Part shown: positions 21,305-29,826 of the stretch, in pieces
Layout: each line of letters opens with the position of its first letter
Numbering within the stretch: position 1 is the stretch's first letter
Assembly: GCA_963790325.1 (NCBI GenBank)
Contig: CAWBNY010000003.1
Span: forward strand, 124,001 to 188,000
Reading direction: 5' to 3'
From: JAXDMK01 sp963790325
Lineage (GTDB): Bacteria; Actinomycetota; Acidimicrobiia; Acidimicrobiales; AC-14
Length of the DNA stretch: 64,000 nt
The notes under the pieces: model-generated
Databases searched by the model: none
What the model saw: the letters and a program-made list of their open reading frames with translations, nothing else
What the model was told of the DNA's origin: nothing
Program-made: the position numbers and the translations under genes

Positions 21305-23683
21305 GTGCGAAAGCTCCATCTTGTCGGGCTGACAACCGACCAAAAGGGGCTCATCTTCACGGCGCGCAGGGGCTCCGACTCCGGAGGCTACGTGGTCGCC
21401 CTCGACGCCGAGGTCCTCAGCGCCATCGCCCGCGCCCAGGGCCGGGCCGGCAACGGCATGGCCGACGGTCCCTACGTACGTCCCGGGGGCGAGTACACGC
21501 CCGGCCCCGGGTCCCAGACCCGGCGCCGGGGCCTCCTCACGCCGCGGGAGATGCAGGCCCGGCTGCGGGCGGGCCGCTCGGTCGAGGACGTGGCCGAGGA
21601 GGCCGACGTCGAAGTCGAGTGGGTCGAGCGGTTCGCAGTGCCGATCCTCGCCGAGCAGGCCCAGGTGGTCGAACTGGCCCGGACGCTCGTCTACAACAGT
21701 CCCAAGGCCGGGCCCTCCATCCACCCCCTCGACGAGTCGGTGGCGTGGAACCTGCTCGACCGCGGGGCCCGGGTCACCGACGACGTGTTCGACACCTCGT
21801 GGAGCGCCTACCAGCTCCACGACCAGGTGTGGATGATCCGCTTCGCCTTCCGGTCCCGGGGCCGGAGCCAGGAGGCCCGGTGGGAGCTCGACGTCGGGAG
21901 CGGCGAGCTGCTGGCCCGGAACAAGGCGGCGACCGAGATCGCCTACGTGGAGCCCGGCGCCCGCCTCCGAAGGCCGGCGGTGGAGCCGGCCGACGAGGCG
22001 TCGGCGCCGCAGACCTCGTCGGCGTCCCCGGCGAGGGCCTCCCGGTCGATCACCCGCCGGGTGGCGGAGATGGCGGCCATCGAGGACGGCATCGCCGACG
22101 AGGGCGACCTCGACGAGGAGCCGGAGGGTGACGGCGACGAGGGTGCCGAAGACGGGGTGTCCGCCGCCCTCGACGGCGACGACGACCAGGGCGAGGAGGA
22201 GGACGACGCCACCGAGGTCGCGGCCCACGACGCGGCGGTGGGCGCGGCCCCGGAGGCGCAACCGGCGGTTGCGGCCGAGCCCGTCCCGGTCGTGGCCGCC
22301 CCCGGGCTCGCCGACGATGCCGATCCGCCACCCGCGCCCGACGACGCCGGCCCGCCACCCGCTCCCGACGGCGAACCGGTCAAGCCCAAGGCCCGGTCCA
22401 AGGCGGCCAAGCCCCGGGCCAAGAAGGCGCCGGCCAAGGCCGCCACCCCGGCCCCGGTCAAGGGCGTGCTGGTGTCGAGCGGGCGGGTCACCCGCCCCTC
22501 CCCGACGCCGGCGAGGGGCCTGTTCGTGAGCTCCCCCCGCATGCGGGGGCTCACCGGCGGGGTCGCCGGGTCGCCGGTCAAGGCCTCCTCCCCCCCGACG
22601 CCGAAACCGCCGAAAGCCGCGCCCAAGGCCGCACCGGCGCCGTCCGCACCGACGGCCACCGCCCCCTCGCCGCCGGCCGAGGCTCACGCCCCGCCCGTGG
22701 TCGAAGGCCCGGTCCGCACCGATGTCCCCGTCCCGGAATCGTCCGCTCCCGGGGCGGCGGGCGTGCGCAAGGCGGCGGCCCAGGTCGCCAGCGGGCGGGT
22801 GGCGGCCAGTCGAGCCCTGGTGGCCCGGGCCATGATCCCCAAGCCGGCCCCGCCGGTCGTCTCCCGACCCACCCTGGGCGGGCGGGTGACCCAGCCTGCG
22901 CCCGAGCCGGTGCCCCTCCGGCCCCGGCCCCGGGAGGTGCCGCCGGCCCGCCCCCCGTTGCGGCTGCAGCCGCCCGCGTCCGAGCCCGAGGCCGCCCCCC
23001 CGCCGGAAGCCGCCCCGGACCGGCCGGCACCCCAGACCCGGCCGGCCCCGGCCCAGCCCCGGCCGGGCGAAGCCCGCTCGAGCCGGTCGCTGCCGGCGCC
23101 GCAGCCCCGGTCGGCACCGCCGTCGTCGTCGGCGCCCCCGGCTCCCTCACCGTTCCGCCGCACGTCGCGCGACGACGATGCCGGTCCCGGCCCGGCGCCG
23201 GCGTCGTCCGACGAGCCGGCCCGGTCGCCCTTCGTGCCCCGGCCGGCGCCCTCGGCCCGGGTCGATCGGCCGGCCCCCGGCCGTCCCGCCGGCGCCCGCC
23301 CCGCCCCCCGGGCCCCCGGCCCCCGGCCCGTATCCCGGCCGGAGCGACCTCCCGAGGCCCGGCGCCCGGAAGATCGCCGTCCCGACGACCGCCGGCCCAA
23401 CGACCGACGCCTCGACGAGCGAGCCCGTCCCGCCACCGCGCCGACCCGCCCGACCCGCCCTGTCCCCGAGGACGGCGGCGAGCTTGGTCCCCGACCCGCC
23501 GAGCGGCGCCCCGCGGGCGGCCCCGGCGGCGCCGACGGCCGGCCTCGCATCGCCGCCCCGCCCGCGGGCGACTGGCGCCCCACCGGGGGACGGCAGCGGC
23601 CGGACGGGCCCCAGGTCGTGCCCCCGCCGACGGGCATCGACGAGCCTCGCCCCCGGCGCCGGCTGCGACGTCCACCGCGCTGA
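21305..23683 (+). CDS. sepH: SepH-like septation protein with long disordered tail
   Basis: A 792-residue protein. The first about 220 residues are the SepH (DUF3071) domain: VRKLHLVGLTTDQKGLIFTA, a helix-turn-helix core TPREMQARLRAGRSVEDVAE, and SWSAYQLHDQVWMIRFAF with SQEARWELDVGSGEL. SepH binds FtsZ and stimulates its assembly during septation in actinobacteria. The remaining about 570 residues are Ala/Pro/Arg-rich and disordered: an acidic stretch (about 265-310), Lys/Ala-rich KPRAKKAPAKAA, and a near-repeat RPEDRRPDDRRPNDRRLDER. SepH proteins are usually about 340 residues, so the tail is unusually long. GTG 21305 matches the family start. Confidence 0.85.
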   Translation: MRKLHLVGLTTDQKGLIFTARRGSDSGGYVVALDAEVLSAIARAQGRAGNGMADGPYVRPGGEYTPGPGSQTRRRGLLTPREMQARLRAGRSVEDVAEEADVEVEWVERFAVPILAEQAQVVELARTLVYNSPKAGPSIHPLDESVAWNLLDRGARVTDDVFDTSWSAYQLHDQVWMIRFAFRSRGRSQEARWELDVGSGELLARNKAATEIAYVEPGARLRRPAVEPADEASAPQTSSASPARASRSITRRVAEMAAIEDGIADEGDLDEEPEGDGDEGAEDGVSAALDGDDDQGEEEDDATEVAAHDAAVGAAPEAQPAVAAEPVPVVAAPGLADDADPPPAPDDAGPPPAPDGEPVKPKARSKAAKPRAKKAPAKAATPAPVKGVLVSSGRVTRPSPTPARGLFVSSPRMRGLTGGVAGSPVKASSPPTPKPPKAAPKAAPAPSAPTATAPSPPAEAHAPPVVEGPVRTDVPVPESSAPGAAGVRKAAAQVASGRVAASRALVARAMIPKPAPPVVSRPTLGGRVTQPAPEPVPLRPRPREVPPARPPLRLQPPASEPEAAPPPEAAPDRPAPQTRPAPAQPRPGEARSSRSLPAPQPRSAPPSSSAPPAPSPFRRTSRDDDAGPGPAPASSDEPARSPFVPRPAPSARVDRPAPGRPAGARPAPRAPGPRPVSRPERPPEARRPEDRRPDDRRPNDRRLDERARPATAPTRPTRPVPEDGGELGPRPAERRPAGGPGGADGRPRIAAPPAGDWRPTGGRQRPDGPQVVPPPTGIDEPRPRRRLRRPPR

Positions 23684-23696
23684 GGCCCCGTCCCGG

Positions 23697-24821
23697 GTGA
23701 CCTCGCTCCTGGTCACCAACGACTTCCCGCCCAAGACCGGCGGCATCCAGTCCTACCTGTGGGAGTTGTGGCGGCGGTTGCCCCCGGAGCACGCCCGGGT
23801 GCTCACCACCCCGTACCCCGAAGCCGACGCCTTCGACCGGGCCCAGCCGTTCCCCGTCGCCCGCTCCCGGTCCAGGGTCCTGCTCCCGACGCCCGAGGTC
23901 GGCCGGTGGATCCGGGCCCAGGCGATCACCGCCCAGGCCGGCCTGGTCGTGCTCGACCCGGCCCTGCCCCTCGGCCATCTCGGCCCGCGCCTCGGCCTGC
24001 CCTACGCGGTCGTCGTCCACGGGGCCGAGCTCACCGTCCCCGCCCGGTTGCCGGGGGGCCGGGCCCTCCTCGGCCCCGTCCTCGGCGGGGCCCGCCTGAT
24101 CGTGGCCGCCGGCGGGTACCCGGGCGACGAGGCCCGGCGGGTCACCGGCGACACCGTCCCCCTGGTCGTGGTCCCGCCGGGGGTCGACACCGACGCCTTC
24201 CGTCCCCTCGACGAGGCCGAGCGCAAGGCAGCCCGGGCCGACCTGGACCTGCCCGCCGACGCCCGCCTCCTGCTCAGCGTGAGCCGGCTGGTGCCTCGGA
24301 AGGGGATGGACGTCCTCATCGCGGCGGCGGCCCTGCTCGCCCCCAGTCGGCCCGACCTTCTCGTGGTCATCGCCGGCGGCGGCCGCGACCGGGCCCGCCT
24401 GGAGGGGCTGGCCCGCCACTGCCGGGCCCCGGTGCGCTTCCTCGGCCGCGTCCCCGACGCCGACCTTCCCCGCCTGGTGGGCTGTGCCGACGTGTTCGCC
24501 ATGCTCTGCCGCAACCGGTGGGCGGGGTTGGAGCAGGAGGGGTTCGGGATCGTGTTCCTGGAGGCGGCCGCCTGCGGGATCGCCCAGGTGGCGGGCGACA
24601 GCGGGGGCGCGGCGGAGGCGGTCGTCCACGGGCAGACGGGAGAGGTCGTGCGCCGTCCCGACGATCCCGAGGCGGCGGCCTCGGCCATCGCCCGGTTGCT
24701 CGACGACGAAGACCGCCGCCGCCGGCTGGGCGCGGCCGCCCGCCACCGGGCGGTGGCCGAGTTCTCCTACGACCGTCTGGCCGCCCGCCTGGCCGACGCC
24801 CTGACCGCGGCGGCACCGTGA
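23697..24821 (+). CDS. GT4-family glycosyltransferase (PimB-like)
   Basis: A 374-residue glycosyltransferase of the GT-B fold, family 4. The N-terminus LLVTNDFPPKTGGIQSYLWE is the acceptor-side signature of phosphatidylinositol mannosyltransferase-like enzymes. The C-terminal half has VPPGVDTDAFRPL, LSVSRLVPRKGMDVLIAAAA and EGFGIVFLEAAACGIAQVAG, the EX7E donor-sugar motif. The expected substrate is a nucleotide or GDP sugar with a lipid or cell-envelope acceptor at the membrane inner face. GTG 23697 follows sepH by 13 bases. The stop overlaps the next gene by four bases. Confidence 0.85.
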   Translation: MTSLLVTNDFPPKTGGIQSYLWELWRRLPPEHARVLTTPYPEADAFDRAQPFPVARSRSRVLLPTPEVGRWIRAQAITAQAGLVVLDPALPLGHLGPRLGLPYAVVVHGAELTVPARLPGGRALLGPVLGGARLIVAAGGYPGDEARRVTGDTVPLVVVPPGVDTDAFRPLDEAERKAARADLDLPADARLLLSVSRLVPRKGMDVLIAAAALLAPSRPDLLVVIAGGGRDRARLEGLARHCRAPVRFLGRVPDADLPRLVGCADVFAMLCRNRWAGLEQEGFGIVFLEAAACGIAQVAGDSGGAAEAVVHGQTGEVVRRPDDPEAAASAIARLLDDEDRRRRLGAAARHRAVAEFSYDRLAARLADALTAAAP

Positions 24822-25249
24822 GCGATCCGGGCCAGGGGATCGTCAAGGCCGCCGGGTGGGGAACGGTCGGGTTCGTGGTCGCGGCAGTGGCCGCCACCGC
24901 CGCCCCCGACACCTTCGGGATCGCCGCCCTCGTCCTCGACGTGGTCCTCTTCGCCGCCGGGTGCGTCCTCTTCGGACTGGCCTTCTTCCGGGCCGCCGGG
25001 CGCAGCCGCACCGACGCCATCGGGATCGGTGGGCTGTTCTTCCTGGCGGGCGACGTGGCCCCGCCCGCCATCCGCAACCGCCTCGTCGGGGCCCTCGTCG
25101 TGCAGACGGTGGTGGGTCTGGCCACGGCCGGCATCCGCCTCTACACCAACCTGGCCGCGGGCACCCTGGTCCCCGTCTTCGGCCTGGGACTGTGCGGGCT
25201 GTGGGCGGCCCGGTACGGGACGTTCGGACCCCGGGCGACGCCGAAATAG
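24818..25249 (+). CDS. Small membrane protein
   Basis: A 143-residue membrane protein with four predicted helices (GWGTVGFVVAAVAATAA, LVLDVVLFAAGCVLFGLAFF, GALVVQTVVGLATAGIRLYT, LVPVFGLGLCGLWAARYG). GTG 24818 overlaps the stop of the glycosyltransferase gene. The loop after helix two is basic (RAAGRSRTD). No family was named; by position it may assist the GT4 enzyme or its lipid substrate. Confidence 0.7.
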   Translation: MSDPGQGIVKAAGWGTVGFVVAAVAATAAPDTFGIAALVLDVVLFAAGCVLFGLAFFRAAGRSRTDAIGIGGLFFLAGDVAPPAIRNRLVGALVVQTVVGLATAGIRLYTNLAAGTLVPVFGLGLCGLWAARYGTFGPRATPK

Positions 25250-25259
25250 GATCGGTGAC

Positions 25260-26408
25260 TTGACGATCACCGCCACCCTCCTCCGTGACCTGGCCGGGTT
25301 CACCAGCGAGCGGGCGCCGGTGACCTCCTGCTACCTCGACGTCGACGGCCGCCGCTACATCCGTCCCCAAGACATCGAGCCCCACCTCGACGACCTCCTC
25401 CGCCGGGGCCGGCGCCGGCTGACGGGTGGCCCCCGCGACCACGGTCACGGCGACCGCGCCGCCACCGCCTCGGTGGAGGCCGATCTCAAGCGGATCTCCG
25501 ACTTCGTCAGGGGCGGCATCGACCGCTCGTCCACCCGGGGCCTGGCCATGTTCTCCTGCTCGGCGGCCGGCTTGTGGCAGGTGGTGGAGCTGGCGGTGGC
25601 GGTCCCCAACGTGATCGTGATCAACGCCACCCCCCACATCCGGGTCCTCGAGGCGGTCGTCGACCACCACCTGCGCTTCGCGGTGCTCCTCGTCGACCGC
25701 CAGCGGGCCCGGATCCTCCTGTTCGACCAGGGCCACCTCGTCGACCAGCAGGATCACTTCGACCAGCTGCCCCGCCACGACGACGACGGCGGCCAGATGC
25801 GCCACGACGACCTCGCCGGCCACACCCAGGCCGCCGCCGCCCACCACCTGCGGCGAGCGGCGCAGGCGGCCTTCGCCGTCTTCCAGGAGCGACCGTTCGA
25901 CAACCTCCTGCTGGGCGTGCCCGATGCCCTGGCCCGCGACATGGAACGGGAGCTGCACCCGTGGCTCCGGGACCGGATCGCGGCCCGTCTGTCCATCCCC
26001 GTCGGCGCCCGGGACGACGAGATCGCCCACGCGGCGCGGGAGGTGGAGGAGACGGTGGAGCGGGCCCGGGAGGCAGCACTGGTGGAGCGGCTACGGCAGG
26101 CGGTGGGGGCGGGCACCGGCGCCGCCGTCGGCCTGGCCGACGTGCTGGCGGCCCTCGTCGCCCGCCGGGTCGAGACGCTGGTGGTGTCGGACGGCTACGA
26201 GGCGCCCGGGTGGCGGTGCCGGGCGTGCGGCTTCGTCGGGGTCCGCGGCCGGCGCTGCCCGGTGTGCGCGGCCGACATGGACCAGGTCGACGACGTGGTC
26301 GAGGAAGCGGTGGAGGAGGCGCTCAACCAGTCCTGCCGCCTCGCCATCTGCCGGGACAACCCCGACCTCGACGTCCTCGGCCGCATCGGCGCCATCCTCC
26401 GCTTCTGA
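25260..26408 (+). CDS. Bacterial eRF1-like (baeRF) protein with zinc ribbon
   Basis: A 382-residue protein resembling the bacterial relatives of eukaryotic release factor 1/Vms1. The N-terminal part has VTSCYLDVDGRRYIRPQDIE and a long charged helix. The central RNase-H-like part has FAVLLVDRQRARILLFDQGH, then an HHLRRAAQAAFAVFQ helix and FDNLLLGVPDALARDME. The C-terminal part has VETLVVSDGYEAPGWRCRAC followed by a zinc ribbon (CRAC...CPVC). The GGQ-type loop is not obvious. These proteins are thought to act on stalled ribosomes or tRNA. TTG 25260 is the only in-frame start near the family N-terminus. The stop shares bases with the ATG of the ROK kinase. Confidence 0.75.
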   Translation: MTITATLLRDLAGFTSERAPVTSCYLDVDGRRYIRPQDIEPHLDDLLRRGRRRLTGGPRDHGHGDRAATASVEADLKRISDFVRGGIDRSSTRGLAMFSCSAAGLWQVVELAVAVPNVIVINATPHIRVLEAVVDHHLRFAVLLVDRQRARILLFDQGHLVDQQDHFDQLPRHDDDGGQMRHDDLAGHTQAAAAHHLRRAAQAAFAVFQERPFDNLLLGVPDALARDMERELHPWLRDRIAARLSIPVGARDDEIAHAAREVEETVERAREAALVERLRQAVGAGTGAAVGLADVLAALVARRVETLVVSDGYEAPGWRCRACGFVGVRGRRCPVCAADMDQVDDVVEEAVEEALNQSCRLAICRDNPDLDVLGRIGAILRF

Positions 26409-27397
26409 TGTCCCCGGACGGCGCCGTCTCGGTCGGAGTCGACATCGGGGGAACGAAGGCCCTGGCCGTGGCCCTGGCCGGCACGCGGGTCGTGGCCGAG
26501 GCGCGGGTGGCCACCCCCGACGGGGCCACGGCGCTGCTCGACGCCATCGCCGCCCTGGCCCTCGAGGTCGCCGGTGAGCGCCCGCTGGCCGCGGTGGGGG
26601 CGGGGATGCCGGGGCTGGTCGACCGCGACGGCGTCCTCCACTTCGCCCCCAACCTGCAGGGGATCACCGGCCTGGCGGTGCGGTCGGAGCTGGAGCACCG
26701 CCTGGGCGTGCCCGTCCGGGTCGACAACGACGCCACCTGCGCGGCGTGGGCGGAGCGGGCCCTGGGCGCCGCCACCGGCCTCGACGACGTGATCCTCATC
26801 ACCCTGGGCACCGGCATCGGGGGCGGGATCGTGACCGGTGGGCACCTCACCCGGGGCGCCAACGGCTTCGCCGGCGAGGTCGGCCACATGGTCGTCGACC
26901 CCGACGGCCCCGAGTGCCCGTGCGGGAGGCGGGGGTGCTGGGAGCGCTTCGCCTCCGGCAGCGCGCTGGCCCGCCTGGGCCGGGAGGCGGCCCTCGGGCG
27001 GCGGGCGGCCGCCGTGCTCGACCTCGCCGGTGGCGACCCGGAGGCGATCCTCGGCGAGCACGTCACCGAGGCGGCGGCGGCGGGGGACGCCGAGGCGTGC
27101 GCCCTGGTGGCGGAGCTGGGCCGGTGGGTTGGCCTGGGGCTGGCCAACCTGGCCAACATCCTCGACCCGGAGGCGTTCGTGGTCGGCGGGGGACTGGTCG
27201 AGATGGGCGACCTGCTGCTCGACCCGGTGCGGGTCGCGTTCGCCTCGCTGCTGGAGGGGCGGGCCTGGCGCCCGGCCATCCCGGTGGTGGCGGCCGCCCT
27301 CGGGTCCCGGGCCGGCGCCATCGGGGCCGGCTGCCTAGGCGCCGAGCTCCTGGACGAGCTGCGCGAGAAGTCCGGCGCCCGCCCGTTGTACGGATAA
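26408..27397 (+). CDS. ROK-family glucokinase
   Basis: A 329-residue ROK sugar kinase, most likely glucokinase. GVDIGGTKALAVAL is the ATP-binding loop, VRVDNDATCAAWAERALGAA holds the catalytic Asp, and LGTGIGGGIVTGGHL the second phosphate motif. EVGHMVVDPDGPECPCGRRG followed by CWERFASG is the ROK zinc site (H, C, C, C), complete here. The ATG overlaps the previous stop (TGATG), making it the last gene of the coupled GT4-membrane protein-baeRF-ROK run; a strong hairpin follows. Confidence 0.87.
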   Translation: MSPDGAVSVGVDIGGTKALAVALAGTRVVAEARVATPDGATALLDAIAALALEVAGERPLAAVGAGMPGLVDRDGVLHFAPNLQGITGLAVRSELEHRLGVPVRVDNDATCAAWAERALGAATGLDDVILITLGTGIGGGIVTGGHLTRGANGFAGEVGHMVVDPDGPECPCGRRGCWERFASGSALARLGREAALGRRAAAVLDLAGGDPEAILGEHVTEAAAAGDAEACALVAELGRWVGLGLANLANILDPEAFVVGGGLVEMGDLLLDPVRVAFASLLEGRAWRPAIPVVAAALGSRAGAIGAGCLGAELLDELREKSGARPLYG

Positions 27398-27400
27398 GAA

Positions 27401-27445
27401 GAGCGCCGGTCCCCGGGCTCCCCAGCCCCCGGGGTCCGGTTGCTC
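27401..27445 (+). terminator. Strong GC-rich hairpin terminator
   Basis: GAGC-x-CCGG-x-CCCCGGG pairs with CCCCGGGG-x-CCGG-xx-GCTC across a short loop, just after the ROK kinase stop. No U-tract follows, as is typical here. A second element, the perfect 16-bp palindrome TCTCTGGGCCCAGAGA, is at 27450-27465. Confidence 0.65.
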
Positions 27446-27449
27446 TCCG

Positions 27450-27465
27450 TCTCTGGGCCCAGAGA
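27450..27465. promoter_or_regulatory. 16-bp perfect palindrome before the LLM gene
   Basis: TCTCTGGGCCCAGAGA is its own reverse complement and lies 29 bases upstream of the oxidoreductase ATG. It could be an operator for a dimeric repressor, or a second terminator stem. Confidence 0.35.
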
Positions 27466-27494
27466 CCCCCCTTGCATCTGTAGCGTCCGCCGTC

Positions 27495-28289
27495 ATGCGG
27501 CTCGGTATGACCCTGCCCCAGTTCCGGACCGACCCCGACCGTGCCCTGGCGGCGGCCCACGCCGCCGAGGCGGCCGGGCTCGACGGCGTGTTCGTGTTCG
27601 ACCACCTGTGGCCCCTGCACCGGCCCGACCGGCCCGCGCTGCACTCCTACGAGCTGCTGGCGGCGGTGGCGGCGTCGACCGAGGAGATCGGGGTGGGGAC
27701 ACTGGTGGCCCGGGTCGGCCTGCTGCCCGACGCCATGCTCCTGCACACGCTGCGCACGATCCATGCGATCGCCGGCCCCCGGCTGGTGGCAGGGCTGGGG
27801 ACGGGTGACCTGGCCAACCAGGACGAGAACCTGGCCTACGGCGTCGGCTACCCCCCGATGGCCGAGCGGCGGGCCCGCCTGGTGGCGTGCTGCGTGGCCC
27901 TCGGCTCGGTGGGCGTGACCACGTGGGTCGGCGGTCGGTCGGCCGCGGCCCGGGCGATGGCGGTGTCGGCCCGGGCGGGGGGATGGAACGGCTGGGGGAT
28001 GGAGCGGGACGAGTTCGCCGGCGCGGCGGCGGAGCTGGCGGGGACGGGCGTCGAGCCCACATGGGCCGGCCAGGTGCTCATCGGCCGGACGCCGGGGGAG
28101 GCGGAGGCCAAGCGGGCCGAGTACGGCTCCCGGCCGGGCCTGGTGTCGGGCACCGTCGACGACCTCCGCCGCCACCTCGACGGGCTGGCGGCGGCGGGCG
28201 CCACGTGGGCCGTGTGCGCCCCCCTCGATGTCGGCCGCCACCCGGAGGCGGTGGCGGAGACGCTCGCCCAGGCCCTGGTGGCGGCGTAG
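27495..28289 (+). CDS. Luciferase-like (F420-type) oxidoreductase
   Basis: A 264-residue TIM-barrel oxidoreductase of the bacterial-luciferase superfamily, which uses F420 or FMN. MRLGMTLPQFRTDPDRALAA and AAGLDGVFVFDHLWPL are the first strand and the D-H signature. EEIGVGTLVARVGLLPDAML and GPRLVAGLGTGD follow the family order. It is shorter than the usual 300-340 residues: the segment between residues about 128 and 140 (ARLVACCVALGSVGVTTWVG) is compressed. The C-terminal VSGTVDDLRRHLDGLAAAGA is normal. The substrate is unknown. Confidence 0.82.
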   Translation: MRLGMTLPQFRTDPDRALAAAHAAEAAGLDGVFVFDHLWPLHRPDRPALHSYELLAAVAASTEEIGVGTLVARVGLLPDAMLLHTLRTIHAIAGPRLVAGLGTGDLANQDENLAYGVGYPPMAERRARLVACCVALGSVGVTTWVGGRSAAARAMAVSARAGGWNGWGMERDEFAGAAAELAGTGVEPTWAGQVLIGRTPGEAEAKRAEYGSRPGLVSGTVDDLRRHLDGLAAAGATWAVCAPLDVGRHPEAVAETLAQALVAA

Positions 28290-28378
28290 GTGCTGGAGCT
28301 GGAGGGCGTCTTCCGCCGCCGCCGCGACCTGGGACCTCTGCCGCCATCGGCGATCCCGGGGGACCGGCGGCCCGGATC

Positions 28379-28549
28379 ATGCAGTGGGTCCCGTTCTGGT
28401 CGCGCGGCGGCCGCGGTGGTGGCGCTGACCTGGTGACGGCGGTCGTCGTCGTGCGGATCGCAACCCGCATCTACGCCGGCGAGCGTCGCGGACCCTCGAC
28501 CGGGCGCACGGGGAAGAAGGCTCCGGCCGGCAGCAGCGGCCAGGGGTGA
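28379..28549 (+). CDS. Possible small membrane peptide
   Basis: A 56-codon frame from ATG 28379: VPFWSRGGRGGGADLVTAVV then VVRIATRIYAGERRG, a short hydrophobic stretch followed by a basic tail. No strong ribosome site and no family. It fills the 300-base interval between the oxidoreductase and the aminotransferase, which otherwise shows nothing else I can support. Confidence 0.25.
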   Translation: MQWVPFWSRGGRGGGADLVTAVVVVRIATRIYAGERRGPSTGRTGKKAPAGSSGQG

Positions 28550-28596
28550 GCCGAAACCGGCCGGGGGTTCGGCGGGGCCGGCGGTAGCCTGCGGTC

Positions 28597-29769
28597 ATGG
28601 AGTTCCGCCGGATCAACGCACTGCCGCCGTACGTCTTCACCATCATCGACGGGTTGAAGATGGCGGCCCGGCGGGCGGGCGACGACGTGATCGACCTCGG
28701 GTTCGGCAACCCCGACATCCCGTCCCCCGAGATCGCGGTGGAGAAGCTGGCCGAGGCGGCCCGCAACCCCCGCAACCACCGCTACTCGTCGAGCCGGGGC
28801 ATCCCCAAGCTCCGGCTGGCGGCGGCCGACCTCTACCAGCGCCGCTTCGACGTCGCCCTCGACCCCGACACCGAGGTCCTCAACGTGATCGGGGCCAAGG
28901 AGGGCCTCACCCACCTCATGTGGGTGCTGCTCGGTTCGGGGGACACCGCCCTCGTGCCCACCCCCTCCTATCCCATCCACATCTACGCCCCCCTGTTCGC
29001 GGGGGCCGACGTCCGCCGGGTGCCGCTCGGGCCGGGGGAGGACTTCTTCGCCAACCTGATGGACGCCTGGGAGAACGCCTGGCCCCGGCCCAAGGTGATC
29101 GTGCTCTCGTTCCCCCACAACCCGACCACCACGTGCGTCGACCTCGAGTGGCTGACCCGGATGGTCGACTTCGCCCGCCAGCACGAGGTCATCCTGGTCC
29201 ACGACTTCGCCTACTCCGACACCGCCTTCGACGGCTACCAGCCGCCCTCGATCCTCCAGGTCCCGGGGGCCAAGGACGTGGCTGTCGAGCTCTACACCCT
29301 GACCAAGTCGTTCTCCATGGCCGGCTGGCGGGTGGCGTTCCTGGTCGGCAACGCCGAGATCGTGCAGGCTCTGGCCAAGCTCAAGTCGTACCTCGACTAC
29401 GGGGCGTTCCAGCCGATTCAGATCGCGGCCACGGTGGCCATGAACGAGGCGTCCGACTACCCCAAGGAAGTCAACGAGATCTACTGGAGCCGGCGCGACG
29501 CCCTGTGCGACGGGCTCAACCGCATCGGCTGGGAGATCGAGAAACCCAAGGCCACCATGTTCGCGTGGGCGCCGATCCCCGAGCCCTACCGGGAGATGGG
29601 GTCGGTGGAGTTCGCGTCGTTCCTGGTCAACGAGGCCAAGGTGGCCACCTCGCCCGGCATCGGCTTCGGCGCGTCCGGCGACGGCCACGTGCGCTTCGCC
29701 CTCATCGAGAACGAGCAGCGCATCGGCCAGGCCGTCCGCAACCTGCGCCGGGCCCTGACCAAGCTGTAG
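28597..29769 (+). CDS. Class I/II aminotransferase (AlaC-like)
   Basis: A 390-residue PLP enzyme of fold type I. FRRINALPPYVFTIIDGLKM and DVIDLGFGNPDIPSP match the AlaC/alanine-pyruvate aminotransferase N-terminus. SFPHNPTTTCVDLEWL holds the Asn for PLP, VHDFAYSDTAFDGY the Asp and Tyr, and TLTKSFSMAGWRVAFLVGN the Schiff-base Lys. VRFALIENEQRIGQAVRNL carries the substrate carboxylate Arg. It is probably a glutamate-pyruvate transaminase; other 2-oxo acids are possible. ATG 28597 stands after GCGGTAGCCTGCGGTC, without a strong ribosome site. Confidence 0.88.
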   Translation: MEFRRINALPPYVFTIIDGLKMAARRAGDDVIDLGFGNPDIPSPEIAVEKLAEAARNPRNHRYSSSRGIPKLRLAAADLYQRRFDVALDPDTEVLNVIGAKEGLTHLMWVLLGSGDTALVPTPSYPIHIYAPLFAGADVRRVPLGPGEDFFANLMDAWENAWPRPKVIVLSFPHNPTTTCVDLEWLTRMVDFARQHEVILVHDFAYSDTAFDGYQPPSILQVPGAKDVAVELYTLTKSFSMAGWRVAFLVGNAEIVQALAKLKSYLDYGAFQPIQIAATVAMNEASDYPKEVNEIYWSRRDALCDGLNRIGWEIEKPKATMFAWAPIPEPYREMGSVEFASFLVNEAKVATSPGIGFGASGDGHVRFALIENEQRIGQAVRNLRRALTKL

Positions 29770-29826
29770 CGCGACCGGGCCGGATCCACCGCCGCGCGCC
29801 GTGACCGGGTCCTAGGCTCGCACCCC

